From NCBI GenBank assembly GCA_031255815.1, contig JAIRRU010000221.1, positions 1 through 10,736 on the forward strand: a stretch of DNA of 10,736 nucleotides, given 5' to 3'. Positions 5,130 through 10,736 of this stretch are shown here, piece after piece; the stretch's first letter is position 1, and each line of letters begins with the position of its first letter. The position numbers were made by a program, and so were the translations under genes. The notes under the pieces are model-generated. The model had not been told where the DNA came from. It ran no database searches and was given only the letters and a program-made list of their open reading frames with translations. Source of the stretch: Treponema sp. GTDB lineage: Bacteria; Spirochaetota; Spirochaetia; Treponematales; Breznakiellaceae.

Positions 5130-6980
5130 ATGGAAACAATGAAACGTACCGTTACCTGCGGTTCTCTGCGGGGGGGCGATGCGGGAAAAACGGTTATCTT
5201 GAACGGCTGGGTTCACCGGAAACGGGATCACGGCGGTATCTCCTTTATCAACCTGCGGGATCGCTACGGCGTTACCCAGGTAGTGGTGGACGAGTCCCCG
5301 GAGCTGGCAAAGACAGCGGCGGAACTGCGGAACGAATTCTGCGTTGCCGTGGAGGGCCTGGTGCGGAGGAGGCCGGATGATATGGTGAATCCCTCCATGC
5401 CCACCGGGGAGGTGGAGGTGCTGGCCGGGAAGCTCCTTATCCTCAACCGTTCCGAGGCGCTTCCCTTTCAGATAGACGAGGAAAGCAAGGCCGGCGAGGA
5501 ACTCCGCTTAAAGTACCGCTACCTGGATCTCCGCTCCGGGGGCATGCAGCGGCGCATTAAACTGCGCAGCGAGGTGGCTTTCGCGGTACGGGAATGGATG
5601 ATCGGCCAGGGTTTCTACGAGATCGAGACCCCCACCTTCATTAAATCTACCCCCGAAGGCGCCCGGGACTACCTGGTGCCCTCGCGGCTTTATCCGGGGA
5701 AATTTTACGCCCTGCCCCAGAGCCCCCAGCTCTACAAGCAGATCCTTATGACAGGCGGCTTTGACAAGTACTTCCAGATTGCCCGCTGTTACCGTGACGA
5801 AGACGCCCGGGGGGACAGGCAGCCGGAGTTTACCCAGATAGACATTGAAATGTCCTTTGTAAGCCGGGACGATGTCCTTTCCATGACCGAGGGCCTTATG
5901 GGCCACGTGTTCAAAAAGACCCTGGGAACGGAACTGCCCGCCCGTTTTACCCGCCTTTCCTGGGAGGAGGCGCAGGAACGCTACGGCAGCGACAAGCCGG
6001 ATCTGCGTTTCGGCCTGGCCTTGCAGGACTTCGGCCCCTACGCGGAAGCCGGGACTTTTCAGGCTTTCAAGGACGCCCTGGCACAGGGGGAGGGCGCCCG
6101 CAAGGCCGCCGCGGAAAAGGGGATCAGCATCCAGGGAGGCGGCGTCAAGGCCCTGGTGGTTCCCGCCGCCCTGATGCCCGCCCCTTACTCGCGCAAGCAG
6201 ATCGAGGAGCTGGAGGCCCACGCGAAGATATACCGGGCCGGCGGTTTGGCCTGGACGCGGGTCGCCGGAAACCGGGAGGCGCCCGTTCTGGAAGGAGGGG
6301 TGGCGAAATTTTTCCCGTCCAACGCCGGGGAGATAATCGCGGGCCTCGGCGCGGGGCCCGGGGATCTTATCCTTATCGTGGCGGATTCAAAACGCGGCAT
6401 CGCCAATACCGCCCTGGGGGCCGTCCGTTCTAAACTGGGCCGGGATCTCAAGCTTACCGGGCCCGGGCCGGACGGGAAGCCCCGTTTCGAGTTCGTCTGG
6501 ATCCTGGATTTCCCCATGTTTGAGTTTAACGAGGAGGAGAAACGCTGGGAGGCGGCCCACCACCTGTTCACCTGGCCACAGGAAAAGTACCAGAGCCTAA
6601 TGGAAAAAGATCCCGGCGCGGTAAAGGGGGATCTTTACGATCTGGTGCTGAACGGTTTTGAACTCGCGTCGGGCTCCATACGGGTTCACGATCCGGAGCT
6701 GCAAAAGCGGATCTTTAACATTGTGGGCTTTGATCCCGCCGAGGCGGAACGGCGCTTCGGTTTCCTTACCGGGGCCTTTAAATACGGCGCCCCTCCCCAC
6801 GGCGGCATAGCCCCCGGCCTGGATCGCCTGGTGATGATCATGGCCGGGGAAACATCGATCAAGGAAGTTATCGCCTTTCCCAAGAATTCCTTTGCCGTAA
6901 GCCTAATGGACGACAGCCCCAGCGAGGTGGACGCGAAACAGCTTGACGAGCTGCACCTGGCCGTAAAGCCCGCGGATTGA
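5130..6980 (+). CDS. aspS: Aspartyl-tRNA synthetase, bacterial type (probably non-discriminating Asp/Asn)
   Basis: A full-length class II aminoacyl-tRNA synthetase of 616 residues, close to the usual 580-600 of bacterial AspRS. It attaches aspartate to tRNA in the cytoplasm. The N-terminal anticodon-binding OB fold (about 5-110) has the family start MKRTVTCGSLR and NGWVHRKRDHGG. Motif 1 lies around 161-180. The aspartate-site loop is QSPQLYKQ (197-204). Motif 2 is YRDEDARGDRQPEFTQIDIE (221-240, ATP-contacting R222). A bacterial GAD insertion spans about 290-425. Motif 3 is GIAPGLDRLVM (559-569, R566). The OB fold has His (31 counted from the second ATG) and Asp (81) at the positions where discriminating enzymes carry Leu and Lys, which suggests it may also charge tRNA-Asn with Asp for amidation by GatCAB. 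ATG 5139 is an equally good start by homology; neither ATG has a clear Shine-Dalgarno. It ends 7 bp from the convergent permease gene. Confidence 0.97.
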   Translation: METMKRTVTCGSLRGGDAGKTVILNGWVHRKRDHGGISFINLRDRYGVTQVVVDESPELAKTAAELRNEFCVAVEGLVRRRPDDMVNPSMPTGEVEVLAGKLLILNRSEALPFQIDEESKAGEELRLKYRYLDLRSGGMQRRIKLRSEVAFAVREWMIGQGFYEIETPTFIKSTPEGARDYLVPSRLYPGKFYALPQSPQLYKQILMTGGFDKYFQIARCYRDEDARGDRQPEFTQIDIEMSFVSRDDVLSMTEGLMGHVFKKTLGTELPARFTRLSWEEAQERYGSDKPDLRFGLALQDFGPYAEAGTFQAFKDALAQGEGARKAAAEKGISIQGGGVKALVVPAALMPAPYSRKQIEELEAHAKIYRAGGLAWTRVAGNREAPVLEGGVAKFFPSNAGEIIAGLGAGPGDLILIVADSKRGIANTALGAVRSKLGRDLKLTGPGPDGKPRFEFVWILDFPMFEFNEEEKRWEAAHHLFTWPQEKYQSLMEKDPGAVKGDLYDLVLNGFELASGSIRVHDPELQKRIFNIVGFDPAEAERRFGFLTGAFKYGAPPHGGIAPGLDRLVMIMAGETSIKEVIAFPKNSFAVSLMDDSPSEVDAKQLDELHLAVKPAD

Positions 6981-6987
6981 CGGCCCC

Positions 6988-7869
6988 CTAGCCTTTTACC
7001 GCGCCGATCATGACGCCCTTTACAAAGTAACGTTGCAGGAAGGGGTAGATACAAAGCACCGGCAAGGTGGTAATCACGATGGCGGCGTATTTTATCGTTT
7101 CGGAAAATTCATCAATGGCGGCATCTGAAACAATGCCGGCGTTGAGGAGGCCGCTGTTCGCAATGAGGATTGCCCGCAGGACATTCTGTATGGGCAGCTT
7201 GAAATTATCCCGAATATAAATGGAGGCGGGGAACCAGGAGTTCCAGTGGCCGATGCCGTAGTAGAGGAGAAGCACGACAATGGTGGGTTTTACCAGGGGG
7301 AAAATGATACGGAACAAAATGGTAAAATCATGGGCGCCGTCTATTCTGGCCGATTCTCCGAGGCTGTCGGGAATCGCTTCCATGGCTGTTCTGCAGATGA
7401 TAGTATTGTAAACGCTGATGGCGCCAGGCAGGATGAGGGCCCAGAGGCTGTCGTAGAGCCCCAGGCTGCGGATGTTGAGGTAACCCGGAATAAGCCCGCC
7501 GGAGAAGAACATGGTAAACAGCATGATAAAAAGAACAGGCTTTTTGAACATCAGATTTTTCGACGACAGAAAATAAGCGGCGAAAAGGGTCAATATGATA
7601 TTGATGGCAAGGCCGACAACCATAATAAAGAGGATGTTGCGGTAGCCGCTTATAATGAGGGGATGCGAGAGAGCCATGGCGTAAGCCCCGGTGGTAAACC
7701 CCCTTGGATAGAGAATAAAACCGGGATCCTTGATGAGCTCAACCGAACTGGTAAAGGAAGCTATGACAACATAGTACATAGGGTAAAGGGTAACAAAAAC
7801 CAGAAAGAGCATTATTACTGTGTTAATAAGGTCAAATATCACATCGGCGAAGGATCTTTCGCGTATCAT
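6988..7869 (-). CDS. Carbohydrate ABC transporter permease, LplC/YtcP type (CUT1, MalG-like)
   Basis: This 293-residue inner-membrane protein has six predicted helices (about 11-36, 77-101, 110-126, 142-160, 193-205 and 261-278). The cytoplasmic EAA loop that docks onto the ATPase is present: ESARIDGAHDFTILFRIIFP (172-191). The C-terminus YFVKGVMIGAVKG is the signature end of LplC/YtcP permeases, which pair with an LplB partner to import oligosaccharides delivered by a lipoprotein. It is the last gene of the operon, nine bases after the LplB-type gene, with AGGAGAGGG just before ATG 7869. It stops 7 bp from the convergent aspS stop, leaving no space for an intrinsic terminator between them. 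No ATPase gene accompanies it. The sugar cannot be inferred from the permease. Confidence 0.94.
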   Translation of the reverse strand: MIRERSFADVIFDLINTVIMLFLVFVTLYPMYYVVIASFTSSVELIKDPGFILYPRGFTTGAYAMALSHPLIISGYRNILFIMVVGLAINIILTLFAAYFLSSKNLMFKKPVLFIMLFTMFFSGGLIPGYLNIRSLGLYDSLWALILPGAISVYNTIICRTAMEAIPDSLGESARIDGAHDFTILFRIIFPLVKPTIVVLLLYYGIGHWNSWFPASIYIRDNFKLPIQNVLRAILIANSGLLNAGIVSDAAIDEFSETIKYAAIVITTLPVLCIYPFLQRYFVKGVMIGAVKG

Positions 7870-7878
7870 AGCCCTCTC

Positions 7879-8829
7879 CTAAAATAACGACGATTCGGTA
7901 AATTTCCGGCTCAACTTGTTGGAAACAACGAGGAAGAACACATTGACCAGCGAATTGAACATGCCGACAGCGGAGGCGTAACTGTAGGAGGCTTCAAGGA
8001 TACCTCTGCGGTACACATAGGTTGATATGACATCAGCCCTTTCGTAGATTCCTTCGTTATAAAGAAGAATGATCTTCTCAAAGCCGACGCTCAATATGCC
8101 GCCCATGCGTAGTATAAAAAGCACCACGATAGTCGGCAGGAGATTCGGCAGGGTGATGTGGATCATGCGGCCCAGGCGGCCGGCGCCGTCGATACGGGCC
8201 GCTTCGTACTGTTCCTGGTCAATGCTCGTAAGGGCCGCCAGATAAATGATGGAATTCCAGCCTATGCCCTGCCAGATGTCTGAAATGACGTAAATGGGGT
8301 AGAAGTATTCCTTGTGGGTCAGATAATTCTTGGTAACACCGCCGAAAAAGACGGCAATTTGGGAGAAGATACCCGTTGTGGATGAAAATGTGCGGATCAA
8401 TGCGCAGACAATGACTATCGAAATAAAATAAGGCATGTAAGTCACCGTCTGAATAGTCCGTTTAAAGGCGACGTTTTTAATTTCGTTTAAGAGCAGCGCT
8501 AAAAGTATTGGCGCGGGAAAGCCAAAAATAATGTTGAGCAGGCTGATGGAAATAGTATTTCTAAACAGCCTGAAAAAATAAATATCGTTAAAAAAAGCCT
8601 TAAAATGCCGGAGGCCCACAAAGGGGCTCCTGTAAAAACCCAATGCCGGCCGGTATTGCTCAAAGGCAATAATCAGGCCGTACATGGGCTTGTAAGCAAA
8701 GAGGGCGAAATACGTCAGAACAGGAATAATCATAATGTACTTGTACCTGTTCTGGGAAAAATCTCTAGCGGCCTTTTTAAGCCACACCGCTGATTTTTGC
8801 GTCATAACACCTTCTCTTGCTATTGGCAT
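7879..8829 (-). CDS. Carbohydrate ABC transporter permease, LplB/YteP type (CUT1, MalF-like)
   Basis: A 316-residue inner-membrane permease. The N-terminus KYIMIIPVLTYFALFAYKPM followed by YGLIIAFEQY (50-59) is typical of LplB/YteP. Six helices are likely, about residues 30-52, 92-114, 128-147, 178-200, 230-252 and 285-303. The EAA loop reads EQYEAARIDGAGRLGRMIHI (206-225). The end, VISTYVYRRGI then SYASAVGMFNSLVNVFF, is also diagnostic. It forms the channel with the LplC-type partner encoded just downstream. ATG 8829 follows the preceding gene's TAA with no space. A second ATG, eight codons in (8805), has AGAAGG a few bases upstream and gives the more usual N-terminus, so it may be the true start. 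Base composition is visibly more AT-rich than aspS and the genes to its left, partly because of hydrophobic codons. Confidence 0.94.
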   Translation of the reverse strand: MPIAREGVMTQKSAVWLKKAARDFSQNRYKYIMIIPVLTYFALFAYKPMYGLIIAFEQYRPALGFYRSPFVGLRHFKAFFNDIYFFRLFRNTISISLLNIIFGFPAPILLALLLNEIKNVAFKRTIQTVTYMPYFISIVIVCALIRTFSSTTGIFSQIAVFFGGVTKNYLTHKEYFYPIYVISDIWQGIGWNSIIYLAALTSIDQEQYEAARIDGAGRLGRMIHITLPNLLPTIVVLFILRMGGILSVGFEKIILLYNEGIYERADVISTYVYRRGILEASYSYASAVGMFNSLVNVFFLVVSNKLSRKFTESSLF

Positions 8830-10455
8830 TTACCTGGAGTTATAGCGATCCAGGCTGTCCTGCTGAATCTTCTGGGCTTCTTCAAGACCCATCTGCTTCA
8901 GCCTGGCTACAAAATTGTCAAACTCCGAAAGCGGAACCTGGCCGGTCACAAAACCGGTGGCTGTTTCCGCGGAGTAGGTCATGATGGCGTTGGTCAGCTC
9001 CGTTATCCGGTCTGTTTCAGCAACGGTGTAGCTCATCCCGGGGGGCAGCACGGATTTATACGCGGCATCTTCGTTCTCGTAGAACCAGATCTTTCCGGCC
9101 TCGAAGGTAATAGGGAAATTGATGAGTTCTACCAGATGGGTGGCCTGGAGACCGGGGTTGGAACCGGCCTGGAAGGAGTACTTTGTGATCAGGCTGCGGA
9201 GGTTGCCGAAGTCAGGATCGTTGAGCACCAGCGGCGTCCAGACGATAGTGCCCGACGCGTCGCGCTCCCAGCTTTCCCCTTCGATACCGTAGTTCTGAAA
9301 AATAAAGCCCTCGGGCGAATACCCGTAGTCCATGACCCTCATAACCAGCTCAAGACGTTCCGGTTTAACTGCGGTGGTTATGGTTGCCGAGTCCCCTCCT
9401 ACGCCCCAGTTGCCCTGGGTCTTGGTGATGGAACCATCCGCGGCTCTCGGATAGGGGGCGCCTACCCACTCAGCGCCATTGTTGGCCGCGGCCGCATCGC
9501 CCACAAGCTGGGTAACCCGGCTTAGCGCACCGATGGTAAGGCCGGTCTGCCCGTTCACCGCTTTGGAACGGAACGTAGGCTGATCCTGGGTCAGATGATC
9601 CGGATCAAGGAGCCCTTTCTGATACCATTCGTGGAGTTTGGCCATGTAATCCCTCCACTCAGGCTGAGCCTGGGCTGCGTTGACTTTCTGATTCGAGTCA
9701 ACATACCAAGAAAAAGCGTAACCCGCGTAAGCGCCGAAAGCGCCGCAAAGGCCGGGGTGGTCGCGCAGGAAGCCCGGTTCCAGAGTAAGGAAAGCGCCGT
9801 ATTTATCCTTGAATGTCTGAAGGGTTTTATCCCAATCCGGAATAGTCTTCGGCATGGGAAGCCCCTGGGCGTCGAGCCAGTCTTTCCGGACAATGGGGCC
9901 TACCCAGGTATCCTCGAAAGGGCCTTCCTCCCTGAAGAACGAATAGCGCCAGTACTTGCCGGAATCCGTCTTGCCCGCCTTATCCCGTACGGGATTCTCC
10001 TTGAGGAGTTTCCAGTAATTCGGCGAATAGCTTTCAAGGTAGGGGCTCAGATCCCAGATGGTATTTTCCGAAAGGAGCCGTTCCGCTTCCGTCGCCTGGC
10101 CGGAGAAACAGATAATATCGGGCAGATCCCCGGAAGCCATAGTGGTGGCGTAGATCTGGGCCGCGGTGGCGCCGGCGGTCGGCATTATCCATTCAATACG
10201 GACACCTGTCATCTTCGAGTAATTCTGATGAATGGGGGATTCATTTACCGAGGAAAACCTTGAATAAAGGGCGTCGCCCCCGAGTTGGAGCCACGTAACG
10301 GTCTGATCCTCGGCGTCCATCGGGTACCCCTTAAAGTCAACAACGCTTTTGACCTCTCCGCCCGATTGGGCGGCTTCTTTCTTGCCGCAGCCTGCCGCGA
10401 TCAAAACGAAGGACAAAACCGCGAGAAACAAAAACGTTTTCTTAGCGTTTTTCAT
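8830..10455 (-). CDS. Extracellular solute-binding lipoprotein of a carbohydrate ABC transporter (family 1, LplA/YtcQ type)
   Basis: The 541-residue product captures an oligosaccharide outside the inner membrane and passes it to the two permeases encoded next. The N-terminus is a lipoprotein signal: basic MKNAKK, a hydrophobic core and the lipobox AAGC with lipidated Cys23. The -4/-3 residues (I, A) are of the looser kind common in spirochaetes. The mature part shows family-1 binding-protein features: TVTWLQLGG, SGDLPDIICF (113-122), a W-rich DTWVGPIVRKDWL segment, and the conserved LHEWYQKGLLDPD. The length of about 540 fits the LplA/YtcQ group, which binds larger oligosaccharides, often from plant or algal polysaccharides; the actual ligand is not readable. 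ATG 10455 is preceded by GGAGG (10470-10466) at a ten-base spacing. It is first in a three-gene operon, and its stop touches the next start. No ATPase is encoded, so a shared MsmX-like one is expected. Confidence 0.95.
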   Translation of the reverse strand: MKNAKKTFLFLAVLSFVLIAAGCGKKEAAQSGGEVKSVVDFKGYPMDAEDQTVTWLQLGGDALYSRFSSVNESPIHQNYSKMTGVRIEWIMPTAGATAAQIYATTMASGDLPDIICFSGQATEAERLLSENTIWDLSPYLESYSPNYWKLLKENPVRDKAGKTDSGKYWRYSFFREEGPFEDTWVGPIVRKDWLDAQGLPMPKTIPDWDKTLQTFKDKYGAFLTLEPGFLRDHPGLCGAFGAYAGYAFSWYVDSNQKVNAAQAQPEWRDYMAKLHEWYQKGLLDPDHLTQDQPTFRSKAVNGQTGLTIGALSRVTQLVGDAAAANNGAEWVGAPYPRAADGSITKTQGNWGVGGDSATITTAVKPERLELVMRVMDYGYSPEGFIFQNYGIEGESWERDASGTIVWTPLVLNDPDFGNLRSLITKYSFQAGSNPGLQATHLVELINFPITFEAGKIWFYENEDAAYKSVLPPGMSYTVAETDRITELTNAIMTYSAETATGFVTGQVPLSEFDNFVARLKQMGLEEAQKIQQDSLDRYNSR

Positions 10456-10481
10456 AACACGAAAACCTCCAAATTGTATTC

Positions 10482-10500
10482 TTACAGGCCACGCCTGTAA
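10482..10500. promoter_or_regulatory. 19-bp perfect palindrome just upstream of the transporter operon, candidate operator
   Basis: TTACAGGC (10482-10489), spacer CAC and GCCTGTAA (10493-10500) form perfect eight-bp arms. On the minus strand it lies 12 bases upstream of the GGAGG of the binding-protein gene. This is the size and placement of a LacI- or GntR-type operator. An ATTACA / 17 bp / TACAAT pair (10501-10496 and 10478-10473) would place the palindrome in a promoter spacer. However, that promoter would start transcription at or after the Shine-Dalgarno, so transcription probably starts further upstream. The element could also act as an RNA hairpin. Confidence 0.55.
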
Positions 10501-10504
10501 TAAA

Positions 10505-10534
10505 GTTGTTCAGAAACTGAAGTTTCTGAACAAC
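10505..10534. repeat. Perfect 30-bp inverted repeat (14-bp arms, 2-bp centre)
   Basis: GTTGTTCAGAAACT (10505-10518), GA, and AGTTTCTGAACAAC (10521-10534) are exact reverse complements. As RNA this is a long AU-leaning stem. On the minus strand TTTATTA follows it, a weak U-run, so an attenuator-like role in front of the transporter operon is possible. Alternatives are a dimeric protein-binding site or one copy of a dispersed palindromic repeat. It sits four bases from the 19-bp palindrome. Confidence 0.75.
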
Positions 10535-10572
10535 AACCGCTTAAAAGTATCCACGCGACTTCAAACTACATG

Positions 10573-10589
10573 CCTTCTTTCAGAGAAGG
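10573..10589. repeat. Small hairpin CCTTCT-ttcag-AGAAGG beside a seven-G run
   Basis: Six-bp perfect arms with a five-base loop, directly next to a run of seven G (10588-10594) that shares its last two bases. It has no U-run on either strand and may be incidental. Confidence 0.35.
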
Positions 10590-10594
10590 GGGGG

Positions 10595-10656
10595 AAAATA
10601 AAAAACCCGGCCGCATGCCCTGGCCGCTTTGTAAAGCGCGGGGGCATATAGCCGGG
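10595..10656 (-). terminator. Strong intrinsic terminator (or attenuator) reading toward the transporter operon
   Basis: Read on the minus strand, three nested six-bp pairings form one long stem: CCCGGC with GCCGGG (10656-10651 with 10611-10606), ATGCCC with GGGCAT (10647-10642 with 10620-10615), and CGCTTT with AAAGCG (10638-10633 with 10630-10625), separated by small internal loops. TTTTTTATTTT follows immediately (10605-10595). This is a textbook rho-independent terminator for minus-strand transcription entering from the right. It either ends a gene beyond the window or, if the operon promoter lies further right, works as a leader attenuator about 140 bases before the binding-protein start. 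Confidence 0.85.
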
Positions 10657-10694
10657 ATGTATATGGTTTTGGAAAAAAAGAATCTAATCCAAAT

Positions 10695-10716
10695 GGGGGG
10701 GGGGGGGGGGGGGGGG
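10695..10716. repeat. Poly-G tract of 22 bases
   Basis: Twenty-two consecutive G are present, flanked by CCAAAT on the left and TAATTT on the right. Homopolymers this long slip readily in replication, and in Treponema poly-G tracts near promoters are known to vary expression. Here the tract is 240 bases upstream of the binding-protein gene and beyond the terminator, 20 bases from the window edge. Its target could be a gene to the right or the leader of the operon. The exact count may also be affected by sequencing error. Confidence 0.85.
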
Positions 10717-10736
10717 TAATTTAACGGGTTTGTGTT

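Noticed and set aside
4403..5380. Long plus-strand open frame (325 codons) across the UPF0158-GNAT gene into aspS
   Set aside because: It lies antisense to a gene with clear domains and then overlaps aspS out of frame; it shows no domain of its own.
5508..6221. Minus-strand open frame (237 codons) inside aspS
   Set aside because: Antisense to the conserved catalytic core of aspS; a shadow of the synthetase codons.
7246..9525. Plus-strand open frames at 7246-7887 and 8797-9525 inside the transporter operon
   Set aside because: Both are antisense to well-supported permease and binding-protein genes and have no family features.
10473..10501. ATTACA / 17 bp / TACAAT as the promoter of the transporter operon
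   Set aside because: The hexamers and spacing are acceptable, but the expected start point would fall on or after the GGAGG used by the binding-protein gene, so it was not called as the promoter.
10349..10651. Plus-strand 100-codon open frame across the start of the binding-protein gene and its leader
   Set aside because: It runs antisense through the lipoprotein signal peptide and then through the palindromes; no domain, and the structured leader explains the DNA better.
1..10736. tRNA/rRNA genes, CRISPR arrays, insertion sequences, prophage or toxin-antitoxin modules
   Set aside because: No spaced direct repeats, transposase-like or phage-like proteins, or tRNA-like cloverleafs were seen by eye; apart from the leader at the right end the region is normal coding DNA.

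Overview
The window looks like a GC-rich bacterial chromosome segment, most plausibly from a spirochaete of the Treponema type, possibly a gut or termite-gut lineage. The reasons are the gene mix (a family-1 sugar-binding lipoprotein with two LplB/LplC-type permeases and no ATPase, a stand-alone DbpA RNA-binding protein, a UPF0158-GNAT fusion), the loose spirochaete-like lipobox and a long poly-G tract. This assignment is inference; no rRNA or other taxonomic marker is present.

Left part (1-3389). The 3' end of an AraC-family regulator (+) faces a two-gene minus-strand operon: a metallo-beta-lactamase-fold hydrolase of the glyoxalase II type (1537-2229), followed 12 bp downstream by a GTG-started DUF1593/Sde182-type nucleoside-hydrolase-like protein (247-1524). 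Divergent from the hydrolase is an unrecognised polytopic membrane protein (+). It almost certainly starts at CTG 2244, 21 codons before its first ATG, because only the longer form has a complete first membrane helix and a good Shine-Dalgarno.

Middle (3348-6980). The membrane protein's 3' end overlaps by 42 bp a convergent gene for a DbpA-type RNA-binding domain with an acidic tail. Upstream of that, on the same strand, is a UPF0158-GNAT fusion with its own intrinsic terminator. It is divergent from aspS (aspartyl-tRNA synthetase), with only 46 bp shared between the two starts. The aspS residues suggest a non-discriminating enzyme. Several genes here (RNA binding, tRNA charging, an acetyltransferase) fit housekeeping RNA or translation roles.

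Right part (6988-10736). A compact minus-strand operon encodes a sugar-binding lipoprotein, an LplB-type permease and an LplC-type permease. Together they would form a CUT1-type oligosaccharide importer that must borrow an ATPase encoded elsewhere. Its 281-bp upstream region is dense with structure: a 19-bp palindrome next to the ribosome-binding site, a perfect 30-bp inverted repeat, a small hairpin, a strong intrinsic terminator reading toward the operon, and a 22-G homopolymer. No tRNA, rRNA, CRISPR array, insertion sequence or prophage was seen. The most unusual material is the leader of the transporter operon, not an evident new multi-gene system.
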